Of a stretch of DNA of 64,000 nt, positions 30,934 through 41,013 are shown piece after piece. How positions within the stretch are numbered: position 1 is the stretch's first letter; every line of letters begins with the position of its first letter. The stretch comes from Thecaphora thlaspeos (taxonomy: Eukaryota > Basidiomycota > Ustilaginomycetes > Urocystidales > Glomosporiaceae): positions 1,550,001-1,614,000 of the forward strand of contig UWYS01000001.1 in the NCBI GenBank assembly GCA_900291925.1, written 5' to 3'. The position numbers and the translations under genes are program-made. A model generated the notes under the pieces. That model ran no database searches. It had not been told where the DNA came from and saw only the letters and a program-made list of their open reading frames with translations.

Positions 30934-33237
30934 CTACTCGAACAATCTCCGGATCTTCTCCTCGACCTCGCCCTCGCTCATCCGAATGTGCTTGGCGACA
31001 TTCTTGGTGAAGTCGCCACCCTTGTGCCGTCCCATGAATTTGGCGTAGAGGGGGCACACCATCCGCTCGACGTCCCTCCGCAGCTTGTCCTTGAGCTCCT
31101 GATCCTCCCGACTGAAGGGATAGGCGCGGTGCAGCCTCTCGAGGTCGTCGAGCCCTTCGTAGAACTTGGCGAAGCGATCTTTGACCTGGTTCTTTTCTGA
31201 CCCGCCGCCGACGCCGATCAGCTTGGTGGTGGCGTGGCGGTGGTACTGCGATCCGGCCAGCGGCTGGTCCTCCATCAACGTCGTGACGACGGGCGACCAG
31301 GCGTCGAGGTAGGCGGTGTTGGCCTGGCGCGTGCCGCTCAGCAGAATGTCTTCACCGATCTGCCCAAGGTGGAGGGAGAGGATCGAAGGCGGCCGACCTT
31401 CGCTGTCCTCGTCGCCGCTGGCGTAGTACGAGGGCAACGGCGCTCGTAGTGAGCGCGAGAGGTGGCCGATGTTGTTGAGCAGGAAGATGGACGCCGTCGA
31501 TGGCTGCCGAATGGCCTTGGAGCGCGCCTCGAGAGCCTCGAGCGTGACGGCCAGCACGTCGTTGAGGTACTCGCCGACAATCGTACGCTTCGACGGGTCG
31601 TCGTCCAGACCGAGCGAAAGGACGGGCGCGGCGCTGCTCGACATCATCCAAGAGCCCGGGCCCAGCGTCTGCAGGAGCGGACCGACGACATCGCTGAGCG
31701 GGGCAGAGGAACGGAAAAAAAATGTGCTTGGTCAGCAGCGCGTCTCTTTCACTGCCTTGCTTCGCAGTAGAAGTAGCTGCACCGGGTCCTCTCACCTGTA
31801 GTCGACAATCTGTCGGATAAACTGGAGCGCCATGTAAGTGATCTCGTTGACCGACGTGCTCGGGACCTCGGCCGCGCGCCGCTGCGGGATCGCCTTGACG
31901 TCTTCGACAAAGCGCAGAAAGACGCCCATGGCCATGTTCTTGAGCTTGTTGTAGAGGTCGAGCACCTCGTTTGCCGCATTGACGCCGGCATTGACGTCGA
32001 GGTCGGACTTGTTGATGGTGTAGGCGGACCGGAGCATCCCGCCCGAAGGATCCTCCATCTGGCGCACCAGGCCGTCGAGGCGTCTGGTCAGGATCGCCGT
32101 CGAGAGGCCGCCAATCAGGTCGAACAGGAAAAAAGTGTGCGTCAAGAGGTGGCGGCGGACGTGCGAGTGGACCGAGGTGAGGTTCTCGAAGAGCGTGCGG
32201 AGAGGGGCCGAAGCGAGCTGGGAGAATGTGGCGATCGAGAGGAGCGCCTCCTTCTGCAGGCCGGCGTCGGAAAGAAGGCTCTGGAGGATGCGGTGGTCGT
32301 TCTCCAGCATGCCACAGTAGGCGCTTATCGTCTCTGCCGGGTTGGCGTCGCCGCGGCGGTAGGAAGCGCCGGAGTCGTCGTCGTCGTCGTGGTTGACCAT
32401 CACCATTCCGGCGCTCGAGGCAGCGGTGCCAATCTTTTCGACGGCGTAGCTGTAGATCCGCTGCGCCATCGGCGAGAGGCATTGGTCGAGGTAGCCGGAG
32501 CGTACCATGGCATAGGTCGCGAGGGAGGCCGGCAGTGGCGAGTAGCCCGTCCTCGGATGGTCGGGGAGGGTGGCGAGGTAGTGAAAGATGGGAACAATGG
32601 CCTCCTGCGTTGGGCCGGAGAGGACGGGAAAGCTGGCGTTCCGTGAGCTGTACTCTACGAGGTCGATGGCGTCCGAGTCGGCGTGGATCCAGTCGCGCAC
32701 CACGTCCACCAGGTTGCGCGCGCCGATCTCGACGAGGTCGTTCATGCGCTTCATGACGCCTTCCTGGCTCTTGAGATCGGACTGCTTGAGGTAGTCGAGG
32801 CCCTTGATGACGCGGTCGATGGTCTGCATGTAGGGCGACGTGTCGCGCACGTCTGGTCCCGCCTTGATGATGGGCTGCTCATCGATCAGGACGTCATAGT
32901 GTCCGAGCGTCTTGTTGAGCGCGGCGAGGGTGAGGTCGATGTTGTCCGACATGCGAGCCAGCTTCTGGGTGCTCTTGTGGATGGGGAGGATGCTGCCCTC
33001 TAGCCTGATGAGCCGCTTGTCGAAGCCGGTGAGGATGGTCGTCATCCTGGTGGTGAGCGAGGCGAGCTTGCGCTGATTCTGCGAAAGCAGCTGGAGCTCC
33101 GCGAAGGCCAACTCGGTGTCCTGGTGTGTGGAGCCGGCGGCAGACGAGGAGAACGAGTGGTAGCGAGCCGCCGTGCTGCCAATGCCCGGCGGGGGCGATA
33201 GAGGCCCGCTGCCGTAGTAGCTGCTGCTCGACAGCAT
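30934..33237 (-). CDS. EXO70: Exocyst complex subunit Exo70
   Basis: Two exons, 33237-31796 and 31693-30934, give 733 residues; the junction reads RQIVDY then SDVVGPLLQTLG. Exo70 is a rod-like helical subunit of the exocyst that tethers secretory vesicles to the plasma membrane and binds PI(4,5)P2 and Rho GTPases through its C-terminal part. Seen here: an N-terminal coiled-coil region (LLSQNQRKLASLTTRMTTIL) and FDKRLIRLEGSILPIH. The C-terminal domain contains SIFLLNNIGHLSRSL, VKDRFAKFYEGLDDLERLHR and, at the end, FTKNVAKHIRMSEGEVEEKI, all typical of Pfam Exo70. The frame opens further upstream to 33639, but that stretch lacks similarity; MLSSSSYYGSG was taken as start. The length is slightly above yeast Exo70 because of Ser/Asp-rich loops. 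Confidence 0.93.
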
Positions 33238-33668
33238 GACGCTGCGCTGAAAGTGTGACGGGGACAACGACGGCGGCGATGACGGGGCTGCCGGCTCTGT
33301 TCGTCTGTGTTCGATGTGCGTGCAAGTGGTGGTGGACGGCAAGCGGACAGGACAGGCTGGGCGGTGTGGTGGCCTCGGCGTGCTTCCCAGCTTCGGCCAG
33401 CAGTGGTTCGTGCGCATCGGGGGCTGGCTGGGGTGGATCGGGAACGACCCTCGACGACCTTGCTCGGCTGTCTCTCCCACACCGGCCATCATCATTAGCT
33501 GCTGCAACGCAATTCTGTCGCACCGTGGCATGTCTATTTCATTCAGTCTGCTGGTCCATGGCGGGGAAGCGTATGCGCAAACAACTGAGAAGTTTGTACG
33601 AGAACAGGGGGAAGCAGCGTCTCTTGGGTATTCGTTCACAGATCTCTCCTATCTTCAAGGGGCATCGT
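33238..33668. other. Exo70 promoter region
   Basis: 430 bp between the stop of the kinase gene and the Exo70 start; both genes read leftward. No further feature seen. Confidence 0.5.
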
Positions 33669-35833
33669 CTACTGCCCGAGTCCCTTTCGCAGACCATCCA
33701 CGAGCGCCCAGATGCCCCATGCGCCCGGGTCTGGGGGCATGTCGCCGTCGTCCTTGCTGCCGACGTACGTCGCTCGTCCGAGCCGGGGCGTCAGCTTGAT
33801 GGTGCTCTCCGCGCCCGTCTTCGCCGCGTCGACGGCCTGGGCCAGCGGCTTGCCGTCGCCCAGCGCACGGCAGAAGGGGTCGAGCGCATCAACGAGCGTC
33901 CTGTCACCGGGACGCGCGGGCGTGTAGCGTCCCAGGTTCTCGAGCGCGCCCAGGGCCGCCTGGCCCCACACTTTGGCGTCGGCGTTGATGCCGGCGGGGT
34001 TGCTGAGGAGTGTCTGGACGAGGCCGGCAAAGAAGAGGGCGTAGATGGCGCCCGACGTGCCGCCCATCGCCGACTCGAGCACCTCGCCGATGGCGATCAG
34101 CGTGCCGGCCGCGTTGTCGAGCGGGATCTCGCCGGTGTCGAGCGCCTTCTTGACGGCGTTGCCAGCCTGCGCCAGCGTCTCTCCGCAGTCGCCGTCGCCG
34201 ACAATGGTGTCAAACTTGGTGAGTTCCGGCTCAATCTCGACCGTCGCGGCGCACGCGGCGGTGATGCCCGTGCGCACCAGCTCGGTATCGGCGTTGACGG
34301 GCCCGCCGAGCTTGCCGCTGGCCTCGTTGAGCCCGCTGACCGAACCGCCGGCCTTCTTGACGGCAGCAAGGCGGTCATGCGCCTCCTGCTCCTCGGCCTT
34401 GCGGTCTCGCGGCTTGCCCGACGATCCTCCCCAGCCGGTCTGGACGCCCGTCCACGAGAAGGCGTCGGTCGGCGCATCGAGCAGCTCGAGAAGGCTGTGG
34501 CCCGTGTTCTTCTCGAAGCGCTTCTGGTTAACGAGCGAGATGCCGAAGCCAGGCGCATTGAGCGAGGTCATGTAGGCGGAGCAGTAGGCGCGCGAAGGGT
34601 AGAGGTTCCACTTCGACTCGAGCAGGGTGAGGGTAACGTCGGTGATGGCGTTCATCTCGAGGTTGCTCATGCCGCCGAGGTTGTTGATGAAGACGACGGG
34701 CGCATCGTCCTTGTCAAAGGGCGTGTAGGCGCGGTCGGCGTCGTTGGGGTCGAGGAGGAAGTCGAGCATCTCGCCGATCAAAACGTCGGGTGCGGGCTTC
34801 TGCTCCATGTGCTTGAAGCCGGGCTCATTGTGGATGCCCATGCCAAGCTCGGCGGCATCGGCGGCCAGCGCGCCGCGCTCCTCATCGCCCTTGGGGCGAC
34901 CGGGGACGTGGCAGTGGTCGAGCGAAGTGCCGACGGCGACCATGTTGTCCATCAGCTGCTTGCCCAGGTCGGCAATCGTCTTGACGTCAAGGCCCTTTTC
35001 GGCGGCGGCACCGAGCACCTTGCAGGTGAAGATGTTGCCCGCGAGGCCACGTCGTCCGACGAGGCCGCCGCGCTTCCGTCCGACAGCGACGTCGTCGGCC
35101 ACGTTGACCGTCTCGACGCCGCCCTTCTTCTGCGGGTTGCCCGAGCGGGCGGCGCGCGCCTTTTCCGCTGCGAGGCCAAAGTGGAGACAGTCTCCAGTGT
35201 AGTTGTTGACGACCATGATGACTCCGGCGTCGTTGTTGATCAGGTCGACGCCCGAGCAGATCTGGGCCGCCGAGGGCGAGGCAAAAATGTCGCCGGAGAT
35301 GCAGGCGGCGAGCATGCCCTTGCCGATGAATCCGCCGTGGGCAGGCTCATGGCCGGCACCACCGCCCGAGATGACCGCGACCTTGCTGTTGGGGTGGCTC
35401 GGGTTGTAGATGACCTTGTGGGGGGCGTAGCTGGCGAGGGGGAGGAAAATGAAGGAGGCAGGACGGAAAATCAGCAAGGCAGGCCTGGAGAGAGCCGCTG
35501 GACGTGGCCAATCGACGAAGCTTGTGGGCGAATTGCACCAGCCTGCGCCCTACCTGCGGGCCAGAAGCATGACAGGTCAGGCTGTGGTGCCCCACCAGCC
35601 CAGTTATCGCCGTCTTTCGGCATCCTACACCGCCATGCCTCATCATCGTTCGCCTAGTCCTATTCACGGGCGAGACAACTGGACACTCTCAAGCGGCGTG
35701 GCCGAGGCCTTTCAGTGGAGAGAAAAAAGGCGGCAGACACTCACTATCGGAGACCAGGGTGCAGAGCAACGGAGCCTCGCAGGTTCTTCTCTACGAGACC
35801 AACCGAGTCATCGAAGACGTGCTTGGTGGCCAT
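33669..35833 (-). CDS. DAK1: Dihydroxyacetone kinase
   Basis: Two exons, 35833-35745 and 35430-33669, give 616 residues. The small first exon encodes MATKHVFDDSVGLVEKNLRG, a typical Dak start, and splices to YAPHKVIYNPSHPNSKVAVI. The DhaK domain has SGGGAGHEPAHGGFIGKGML and ELGMGIHNEPGFKHM, whose His covalently binds dihydroxyacetone. The DhaL domain has FDTIVGDGDCGETL (Mg-ATP aspartates) and SAMGGTSGAIYALFFAG. It is the ATP-dependent single-chain enzyme converting dihydroxyacetone to its phosphate, which detoxifies dihydroxyacetone and feeds glycerol into glycolysis. A CT-rich tract lies about 75 bp upstream of the ATG. Confidence 0.95.
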
Positions 35834-37022
35834 GTTTGCTTATCGGAGAGCTGGAGGGAGGGAGAAGGAGAAGTGGAGGAAGGCGAGAAACGTGCGTGCG
35901 TGCGGGAAGAGAGAGAGAGAGAGAGAGAGAGAAAGAACGCTCTGTCTCGAATATGGGTTGGAGCGATGGCAGGGGAAAGGAGCACGAGTGGCAAGAGATG
36001 GGGGAAAGAAGGGGGTGGGATGTGGGAGGATGGGGAGGGAAGGAGAGCTGATAGAGAAGGCGCCCTTTTGTACTCGTTGCCGCTCCTGAGACGCCGACGC
36101 TCAGCTGAGGAGCGGGGGCGGGCGTGAGGAGGAACAGAGCGCTCAGCCACAGCAGACGTTTCGCACGCGGCAAAGGCCCAAGCGATGAGGCCGCCCTTCG
36201 GTTTCCCCCGCGGCCTCTGGGCCGCCCGCATTTTTGGGTTTTGGTGCATGGCCCTTCCACTCTCTCCCTGCCGGCCTCTTTCTTCCTCCGCCACTCGGCC
36301 TGTGCGGGGCAGAACCTTCCCGCCACCCAGACATCCCTGCCTCCCACACCATTGACCGTCTCCGCCAGCACCGAGGACGTCGGCCCGCTACACCACGCAA
36401 CATCGCGAATTCGTTCCTCGATTCAATGGTGATCGGTCGATGGCGAGTGTGTGTGTAGATACAGAGGTGCTCTGACTGGTGAAGTCGACTGGTCCCCGAT
36501 TGTTCACAAGCCAAGAACGTCCGTATGCGTCGAGGGCTGGAAAGCAGCGTGAAGCGGCGACCGCGCCCGAGCGGGGGCTTCCTTTTTGCCTATCTGCGTG
36601 CCTATGCACCAAGTGTGAGGCAGAGATAATAAAGTGCGGGGAGGAAGCAGGAAGCCGAGACCGAAGAAGCTGGAAAGTCGGCCTCCTCGCGGGAACCAAT
36701 CAGCGAGCGTCGCCGCGCCGTCCGAGACAGACGAGCGTCGTCGTCGGTGTCCAAGGCCAGGCCGGCCTCTTGCTTTCCTTCCTGCTCGCTCGATGCGCCG
36801 CACAAGCTTCGGCGTCTTCGCCTGGTGAGCGCAAGTTCGGTGCATCTCATGTCTCGGTGTCGCGCCCCCGCTTTTTCATTGGAAGGTCGCAGAGTCGGGC
36901 GTTTGACGTCAATGCCTCCACTTTGTCGTCAGAGGTTGAAGGAGGGCGGAGCTCATCCAAGCGTGCAGAGGGGAGAGGGCAGGGGATCCTCGGGGTCGAC
37001 CCACACCTAGGTACCCTCTCCT
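35834..37022. other. Divergent promoter region between kinase and reductase
   Basis: 1.2 kb between the dihydroxyacetone kinase start (leftward) and the aldo/keto reductase start (rightward). It contains a (GA)n microsatellite and the TATA-like element at 37023. Both neighbours are glycerol/carbonyl-type enzymes, so shared control is conceivable but not shown. Confidence 0.5.
35908..35932. repeat. (GA)n microsatellite
   Basis: About twelve GA dinucleotides, which read as (TC)n in the direction of the dihydroxyacetone kinase gene, 75-100 bp before its ATG. This position is common for CT-rich tracts in fungal core promoters. Confidence 0.85.
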
Positions 37023-37028
37023 TATAAG
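37023..37028 (+). promoter_or_regulatory. TATA-like element of the reductase gene
   Basis: TATAAG 90 bases before the ATG at 37113. Confidence 0.4.
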
Positions 37029-37112
37029 AATTAGTCAACAGCTCGCCCCCATCCGCCTTCCTTCTTATCATCAGCACCGTCCACCCTTGCTCGCACACCC
37101 AAAACCCCGCCC

Positions 37113-38331
37113 ATGATCATTCACAGCGACGCAATGGCATCCGTGCCCACATTCAAGCTCAACACGGGACACTCGATTCCCGCGGTCGGCATGGGCTGCT
37201 GGATGGGCGAGCCGGGACCCGGTCTGGACAAGGAGATCATCAGCAGCCTAGGCGAGGCCCTCAAGGTCGGCTACCGTGAGTAGCTCACAATCCATCTCCT
37301 TATAAGGAATAGGGAGGATACGTAGATTCGGGACTGATGGTAGCGCTCGTAATTCGGCATCGCTCCGACGCTTTTCTCCAGACCACATCGATACCGCCAA
37401 CATGTACGCCAACGAGCATGAAGTCGGCCAGGCTATCCGCGACTCTGGCGTACCACGCGAGGACATCTTCCTCACCACCAAGCTCAACCCCAAGCAGTAC
37501 CACGACGTCGTCGCCGACTTCGAGGGGAGCCTCAAGGACCTGGACGTGGGATATGTTGATCTGTACCTCATGCACTGGCCCCAGGGGCTCCGCGAGTCGG
37601 ACGGGAAGGCGTACGGTGACAAGGAGGGCGACATCGGCCCCACATTCAATCAGGTCTGGGCAGAGATGGAGAAGCTCCTTGAGACGCACAAGGGCATGGT
37701 CCGCGCGATCGGCGTGAGCAACTTTGCCCCCAAGAACCTCGAGAAGCTGCTCAAGACGGCCAAGGTCGTGCCGGCCGTCAACCAGATCGAGAACCACCCT
37801 TACCTCCCCGAGGAGGAGCTGGTGGAGCTGTGCAAGAAGAATAGCATTCTAGTCACCGCCTATTCGCCTCTGGGTCAGGGGAGCAACTCGCCTCTGTTCG
37901 CTGACAAGGACCTCAAGGAGATCGCCGAGGCCCACAATGTCACGGTCTCGTCAGTCGCCATCAGCTGGCTCGTCCAACGTGGCATCTCAATGGTGCCCAA
38001 GTCGTCGAACCCGGAGCGCATGCGCCACAACCTCTCGCTCGTCCAATTGACCGACGCCGAGATGGAGCGGATCATCGACATCAGTCGCAGCGACCCCAAG
38101 CGCTCGACGCGTCTGCTGACGGGCTTGCCCAGCGACGGTAAGGTCCTGGGATGGACGCTCGACCAGCTCCGGATGGGACGTCGGCTACAACATCAACGGC
38201 CTCTGTCTCCAGGCTGCGACGCAGCGCAAAGACATTGCCGCTGCGCTTCCGGCAAAGGCCTAGCTAGAGTACTGTGTTTAAAGGTGCTCGGCTGCATCGT
38301 AGAGCGGCTCCCTCGTCATACAAATGTATAA
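37113..38331 (+). CDS. Aldo/keto reductase, 3' end frameshifted
   Basis: Exons 37113-37275 and 37382-38331. AKR landmarks: VPTFKLNTGHSIPAVGMGCW, then H-I-D-T-A-xx-Y (HIDTANMYANEHEVG) with the catalytic Asp and Tyr, TTKLNPKQY with the catalytic Lys, DLYLMHWP with the His, the VRAIGVSNF box, AVNQIENHPYLPEEELVELC and the NADPH-binding end MVPKSSNPERMRHNL. It reduces carbonyls with NADPH in the cytosol; substrate unknown. After KVLGWTLDQL the expected G-W continues only one base out of frame (GWDVGYNINGLCLQAATQ, stop at 38261-38263): CTCCGGATGG carries one base too many near 38167. As written, the frame runs on to 38331 with a 40-residue unrelated tail. Either an assembly indel or a real altered C-terminus. 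M8 (37134) is an alternative start. Confidence 0.85.
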
Positions 38332-38624
38332 GTACACCCAACGCAGCAACTGATATCGTAGGACATGAGATATACTGCTTTGTGGATGGTAGACCGGCCC
38401 GCGTCGGCCTCTGTCGTCAGGGAGGCCGATGCACGGAGCACTCCGCCTCTGGACAGCAGAGGGGATCGGTGGGAGGCAAGGGGGTGGCGTGTCGGAGGAA
38501 GAGACGGCAACGAGGGTGGGTTGTGTGCATGGACCTCCACCTTGTTGTGCGAACCGAGGTCGGAACGGGACAGGAGAGGCCGAGCGACCAAGCCGCCCTT
38601 GATCCGTCCGTCTCATCTTTGACC

Positions 38625-38653
38625 ACGGACATAAGCTACGTGCTTATGTCCGT
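38625..38653. promoter_or_regulatory. 12-bp inverted repeat upstream of the NTF2-like gene
   Basis: ACGGACATAAGC and its exact reverse complement GCTTATGTCCGT are separated by TACGT, only 15 bp before the TATA-like element at 38668. A symmetric site of this size just upstream of a core promoter looks like a binding site for a dimeric regulator. The CGGAC ends would suit a zinc-cluster dimer, but that is inference. Confidence 0.5.
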
Positions 38654-38667
38654 CAGTTGCCTCGCTG

Positions 38668-38673
38668 TATAAG
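38668..38673 (+). promoter_or_regulatory. TATA-like element of the NTF2-like gene
   Basis: TATAAG 137 bases before the ATG at 38805, next to the symmetric site at 38625-38653. Confidence 0.45.
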
Positions 38674-38804
38674 AACCGACCAATCGGCCAATCGAAGCCC
38701 ACCTCCTCTAACCTCGCTATCGACGCCATCTCCAAACGCTGTCCATACCACCTACAAACACTCCTTAACGCTCAAACTCACCCCACACACCGCCACACAT
38801 CAAG

Positions 38805-39242
38805 ATGACCAGCCACTCTACCTCTTCATCCCACCACGGCGTCCCCAAGGCGATCAGCGACTTCATCGCCAACTTCTACCGCATCGCTGATATCGAAGAG
38901 GAGCACGAAGAGTTCGTTCGCCAATTTAGCAAGGATGAGAATCGTCTGAGCTTCCAGATCGGACCGATGGAGAAGACCAGCCACCCGGCCGGCGTGTTGA
39001 AGTGGCGCCACGACGCATGGGCCAACACCAAAAGCAGACACCATGACATCTACGCCGTATTCGTCCATCCGCAGCGAGAGGAGGTCGTCATGATCGAGGG
39101 AACCGTCAAGAGAGAGACAAAGGATGGCAAGTCCGTCTCTTATCACTGGGTAGGAAGGATGCAATTCGCCCAGGAGAGTCTAAAGGAGGGCAGGCCTACG
39201 ATTGAGGCGTACAAGGTCTGGCTGGTCGATGGCAAGCTGTAG
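38805..39242 (+). CDS. NTF2-like/SnoaL-type protein
   Basis: Single exon of 145 residues. An N-terminal helix (VPKAISDFIANFYRIADIEE) is followed by a strand-rich part: LSFQIGPMEKTSHPAGVLKW, RHHDIYAVFVHPQREEVVMI, EGTVKRETKDGK and YHWVGRMQFAQE. The order of one helical start, a W-rich loop and four long strands fits the NTF2-like fold seen in many small fungal SnoaL proteins, some of which are isomerases or dehydratases. No catalytic residues can be assigned. It has its own TATA-like element and an upstream symmetric site, so it is probably regulated alone. Confidence 0.7.
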   Translation: MTSHSTSSSHHGVPKAISDFIANFYRIADIEEEHEEFVRQFSKDENRLSFQIGPMEKTSHPAGVLKWRHDAWANTKSRHHDIYAVFVHPQREEVVMIEGTVKRETKDGKSVSYHWVGRMQFAQESLKEGRPTIEAYKVWLVDGKL

Positions 39243-39310
39243 GAGGGAGTGAATGCTGCAAGCGACGGGCAGGAACCGTGTAACATCATCAGACTACCCC
39301 GATTGCACAT

Positions 39311-40219
39311 CTACGACTTTGGTGCACGGAGAGAGAGGGGGCCTTTGGCGAATGAAAAGTCTTCAAGCGTGCGAAGGACCTTGCCGTTCTGCAGCGACAG
39401 CTCGATGAGCGGGCCGGAATGGTTTGAAAGGCCAAGTGCTAAGCGTCTTGCCGCCCTCCTCACCCTCTCTCGCAGGCCGGGAGGTGAGTCGAGGGTCGTC
39501 CAGAGAGGATGTTGGGCCAGGTGGGCGGAGATCCTCCGCCTCCCTTGTTCGCCGTCGTGGTCGTCGTTGTCCTTCTCCGTTCCATTCTCCCCTGGCGAGG
39601 ATGGTGATCGCAGCAACTCGGTCGCCTCGTGGACCAGATGCACCTCTACATCCTCCAGCCTTGAAAGCTCATCCCCACCTCCCTTGCCTTTTGCCTTGAC
39701 CTTTACACCTTGCCTTGTCTCGCTCTTTCTCTTCTTTGCTCTGCCCTGCTCCGTAGCTTCCCCGACGATGCACGCTTCGATCCACGCATCTATATCCACC
39801 TTGACCTTTCCCTGCTGTCCTTCTACGTCTTGCAGCATCCTGGTGAGCATGCTCGTTGCTTCTGGATTCCGTTGGACTGGCCGAGGCGGCTGCCAGATGG
39901 CGACCACCTTGCCGGGCTTGGTGTCACGACATCGATCGGAGCATGTCTTAATCTCGTCCCAGTTCTTTGCCCACTTGGATCGCGGCGTGATGACGCGTCC
40001 GCAGGTGATACAAGGCTTGGGTGCTAGCTTGGAGAGATCGGACGTGGTCGCGTCCGGCTTGGTCGGTGCGGCTGAGGAGAAGGAGGAAGAGGTTGACGAG
40101 ACGGTCCTCTGGTGGAGTCGCTTTCCGACCATTGGAGGCCGCAGATGTGCGAGATAGAGAGCGGTGCGAAAGGAGCTGGAAGTGCTGCTTTGCAAAAGAT
40201 GGAACGATGGTGCTGACAT
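39311..40219 (-). CDS. DUF2256 plus DUF3253 protein
   Basis: Single exon of 302 residues. A Cys4 zinc-finger-like box at residues 70-97 (CITCGRVITPRSKWAKNWDE, then IKTCSDRCRD; C70, C73, C93, C97) matches DUF2256. It is followed by a region with KVDIDAWIEACIVGEA, VHLVHEATELLRSP and a terminal winged-helix-like segment (RRAARRLALGLSNHSGPLIE, KGPLSLRAPKS) that matches DUF3253. These two domains occur together in bacterial proteins of unknown function; here a Lys/Gly/Asp-rich loop is inserted between the helices. Possibly a nucleic-acid-binding protein, but no function is established. The first Met was used; M30 is an alternative start. Confidence 0.8.
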   Translation of the reverse strand: MSAPSFHLLQSSTSSSFRTALYLAHLRPPMVGKRLHQRTVSSTSSSFSSAAPTKPDATTSDLSKLAPKPCITCGRVITPRSKWAKNWDEIKTCSDRCRDTKPGKVVAIWQPPRPVQRNPEATSMLTRMLQDVEGQQGKVKVDIDAWIEACIVGEATEQGRAKKRKSETRQGVKVKAKGKGGGDELSRLEDVEVHLVHEATELLRSPSSPGENGTEKDNDDHDGEQGRRRISAHLAQHPLWTTLDSPPGLRERVRRAARRLALGLSNHSGPLIELSLQNGKVLRTLEDFSFAKGPLSLRAPKS

Positions 40220-41013
40220 TCAAGGTGGGATCGAGTCGTGGGCAGGGACGTGGGTTGGGAGGATGGTCGCGCATGGAAGGGCTGCGAGGTGCTCTGGGAA
40301 GGCAAGGCCACCTCCACACCGGCCGACTAATTGCGCGGCCTCACTTGACTTGGCGTGGAGGTCGCGGTGCATCCGGGCTGCTGGCTGCTGCTGTAAGACG
40401 CCGCGCGCGTGCCCGCGCCCGCGCCTGTCCATGTTGCGATCTTGCGGGCAAGAGGGATACGGCGCAGGATCACAAAAGGGTGCAGCTGGAGGACCCGGGC
40501 CGCTGCAAGCCAAGGGGGCTGTGCATGTGTGTGGGGAGTAAGTGACAGACAAGAGGCTAGGCCGAGCGACAGAGGGAGAGGGAGAGAGAAGGAGAAAGAG
40601 GAGAGGCTGGGCTCACGCGGAAGAAGCGAAAAGGGAGAGGGTTAAGGTTGCTTTGTGTGTGTGATCTCATCACCAAAAAGAAGGGCAGGCAACAACAACC
40701 AAAAGGTGGCCGCTCCATTTCGCCTGCAACGCGGGCGACGCCGATTTTCGGGATCATTTTCTGGCGCCTCGCCTGGACGAGGGGCGCGTGGGACCCCGCT
40801 TCTTCTGCGCCACCTCTCCTCATCGCTCCGGTCTCCTCTCTCACCACCACCACCCGCCCACCCACCCACCAATACCCATCAACACCTCCTATAGAGTTTG
40901 CCCCCCCCCCCCCCCCCTGGGTCAAGCCGTCGACGTCGACATCCCATCTCCTTACCCCTGCGCCGCTCCCGCCCAGACATCGCAGCCACCCAAGGCCCGC
41001 CACACCCCCGACC
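40220..41013. other. Promoter and leader of the MATE gene
   Basis: 0.8 kb shared divergently with the DUF2256 gene. It contains a C17 run at 40901-40917, about 100 bp before the MATE ATG. The MATE frame is open upstream to 40648, but that part lacks similarity and includes the C run. Confidence 0.5.
40901..40917. repeat. C17 homopolymer
   Basis: A run of 17 C in the leader of the MATE gene. Homopolymers this long are slippage-prone, and their length is uncertain in most sequencing data. Confidence 0.8.

Noticed and set aside
31352..32482. A 376-residue minus-strand frame over Exo70
   Set aside because: It is an Arg/Pro-rich shadow in another frame of the Exo70 exons; the Exo70 frame carries all conserved residues.
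33255..35657. An 800-residue open frame on the plus strand
   Set aside because: It is the mirror frame of the dihydroxyacetone kinase gene and part of Exo70's upstream region. It is Arg/Gly/Ala-rich with no family pattern, a common effect of GC-rich codon bias.
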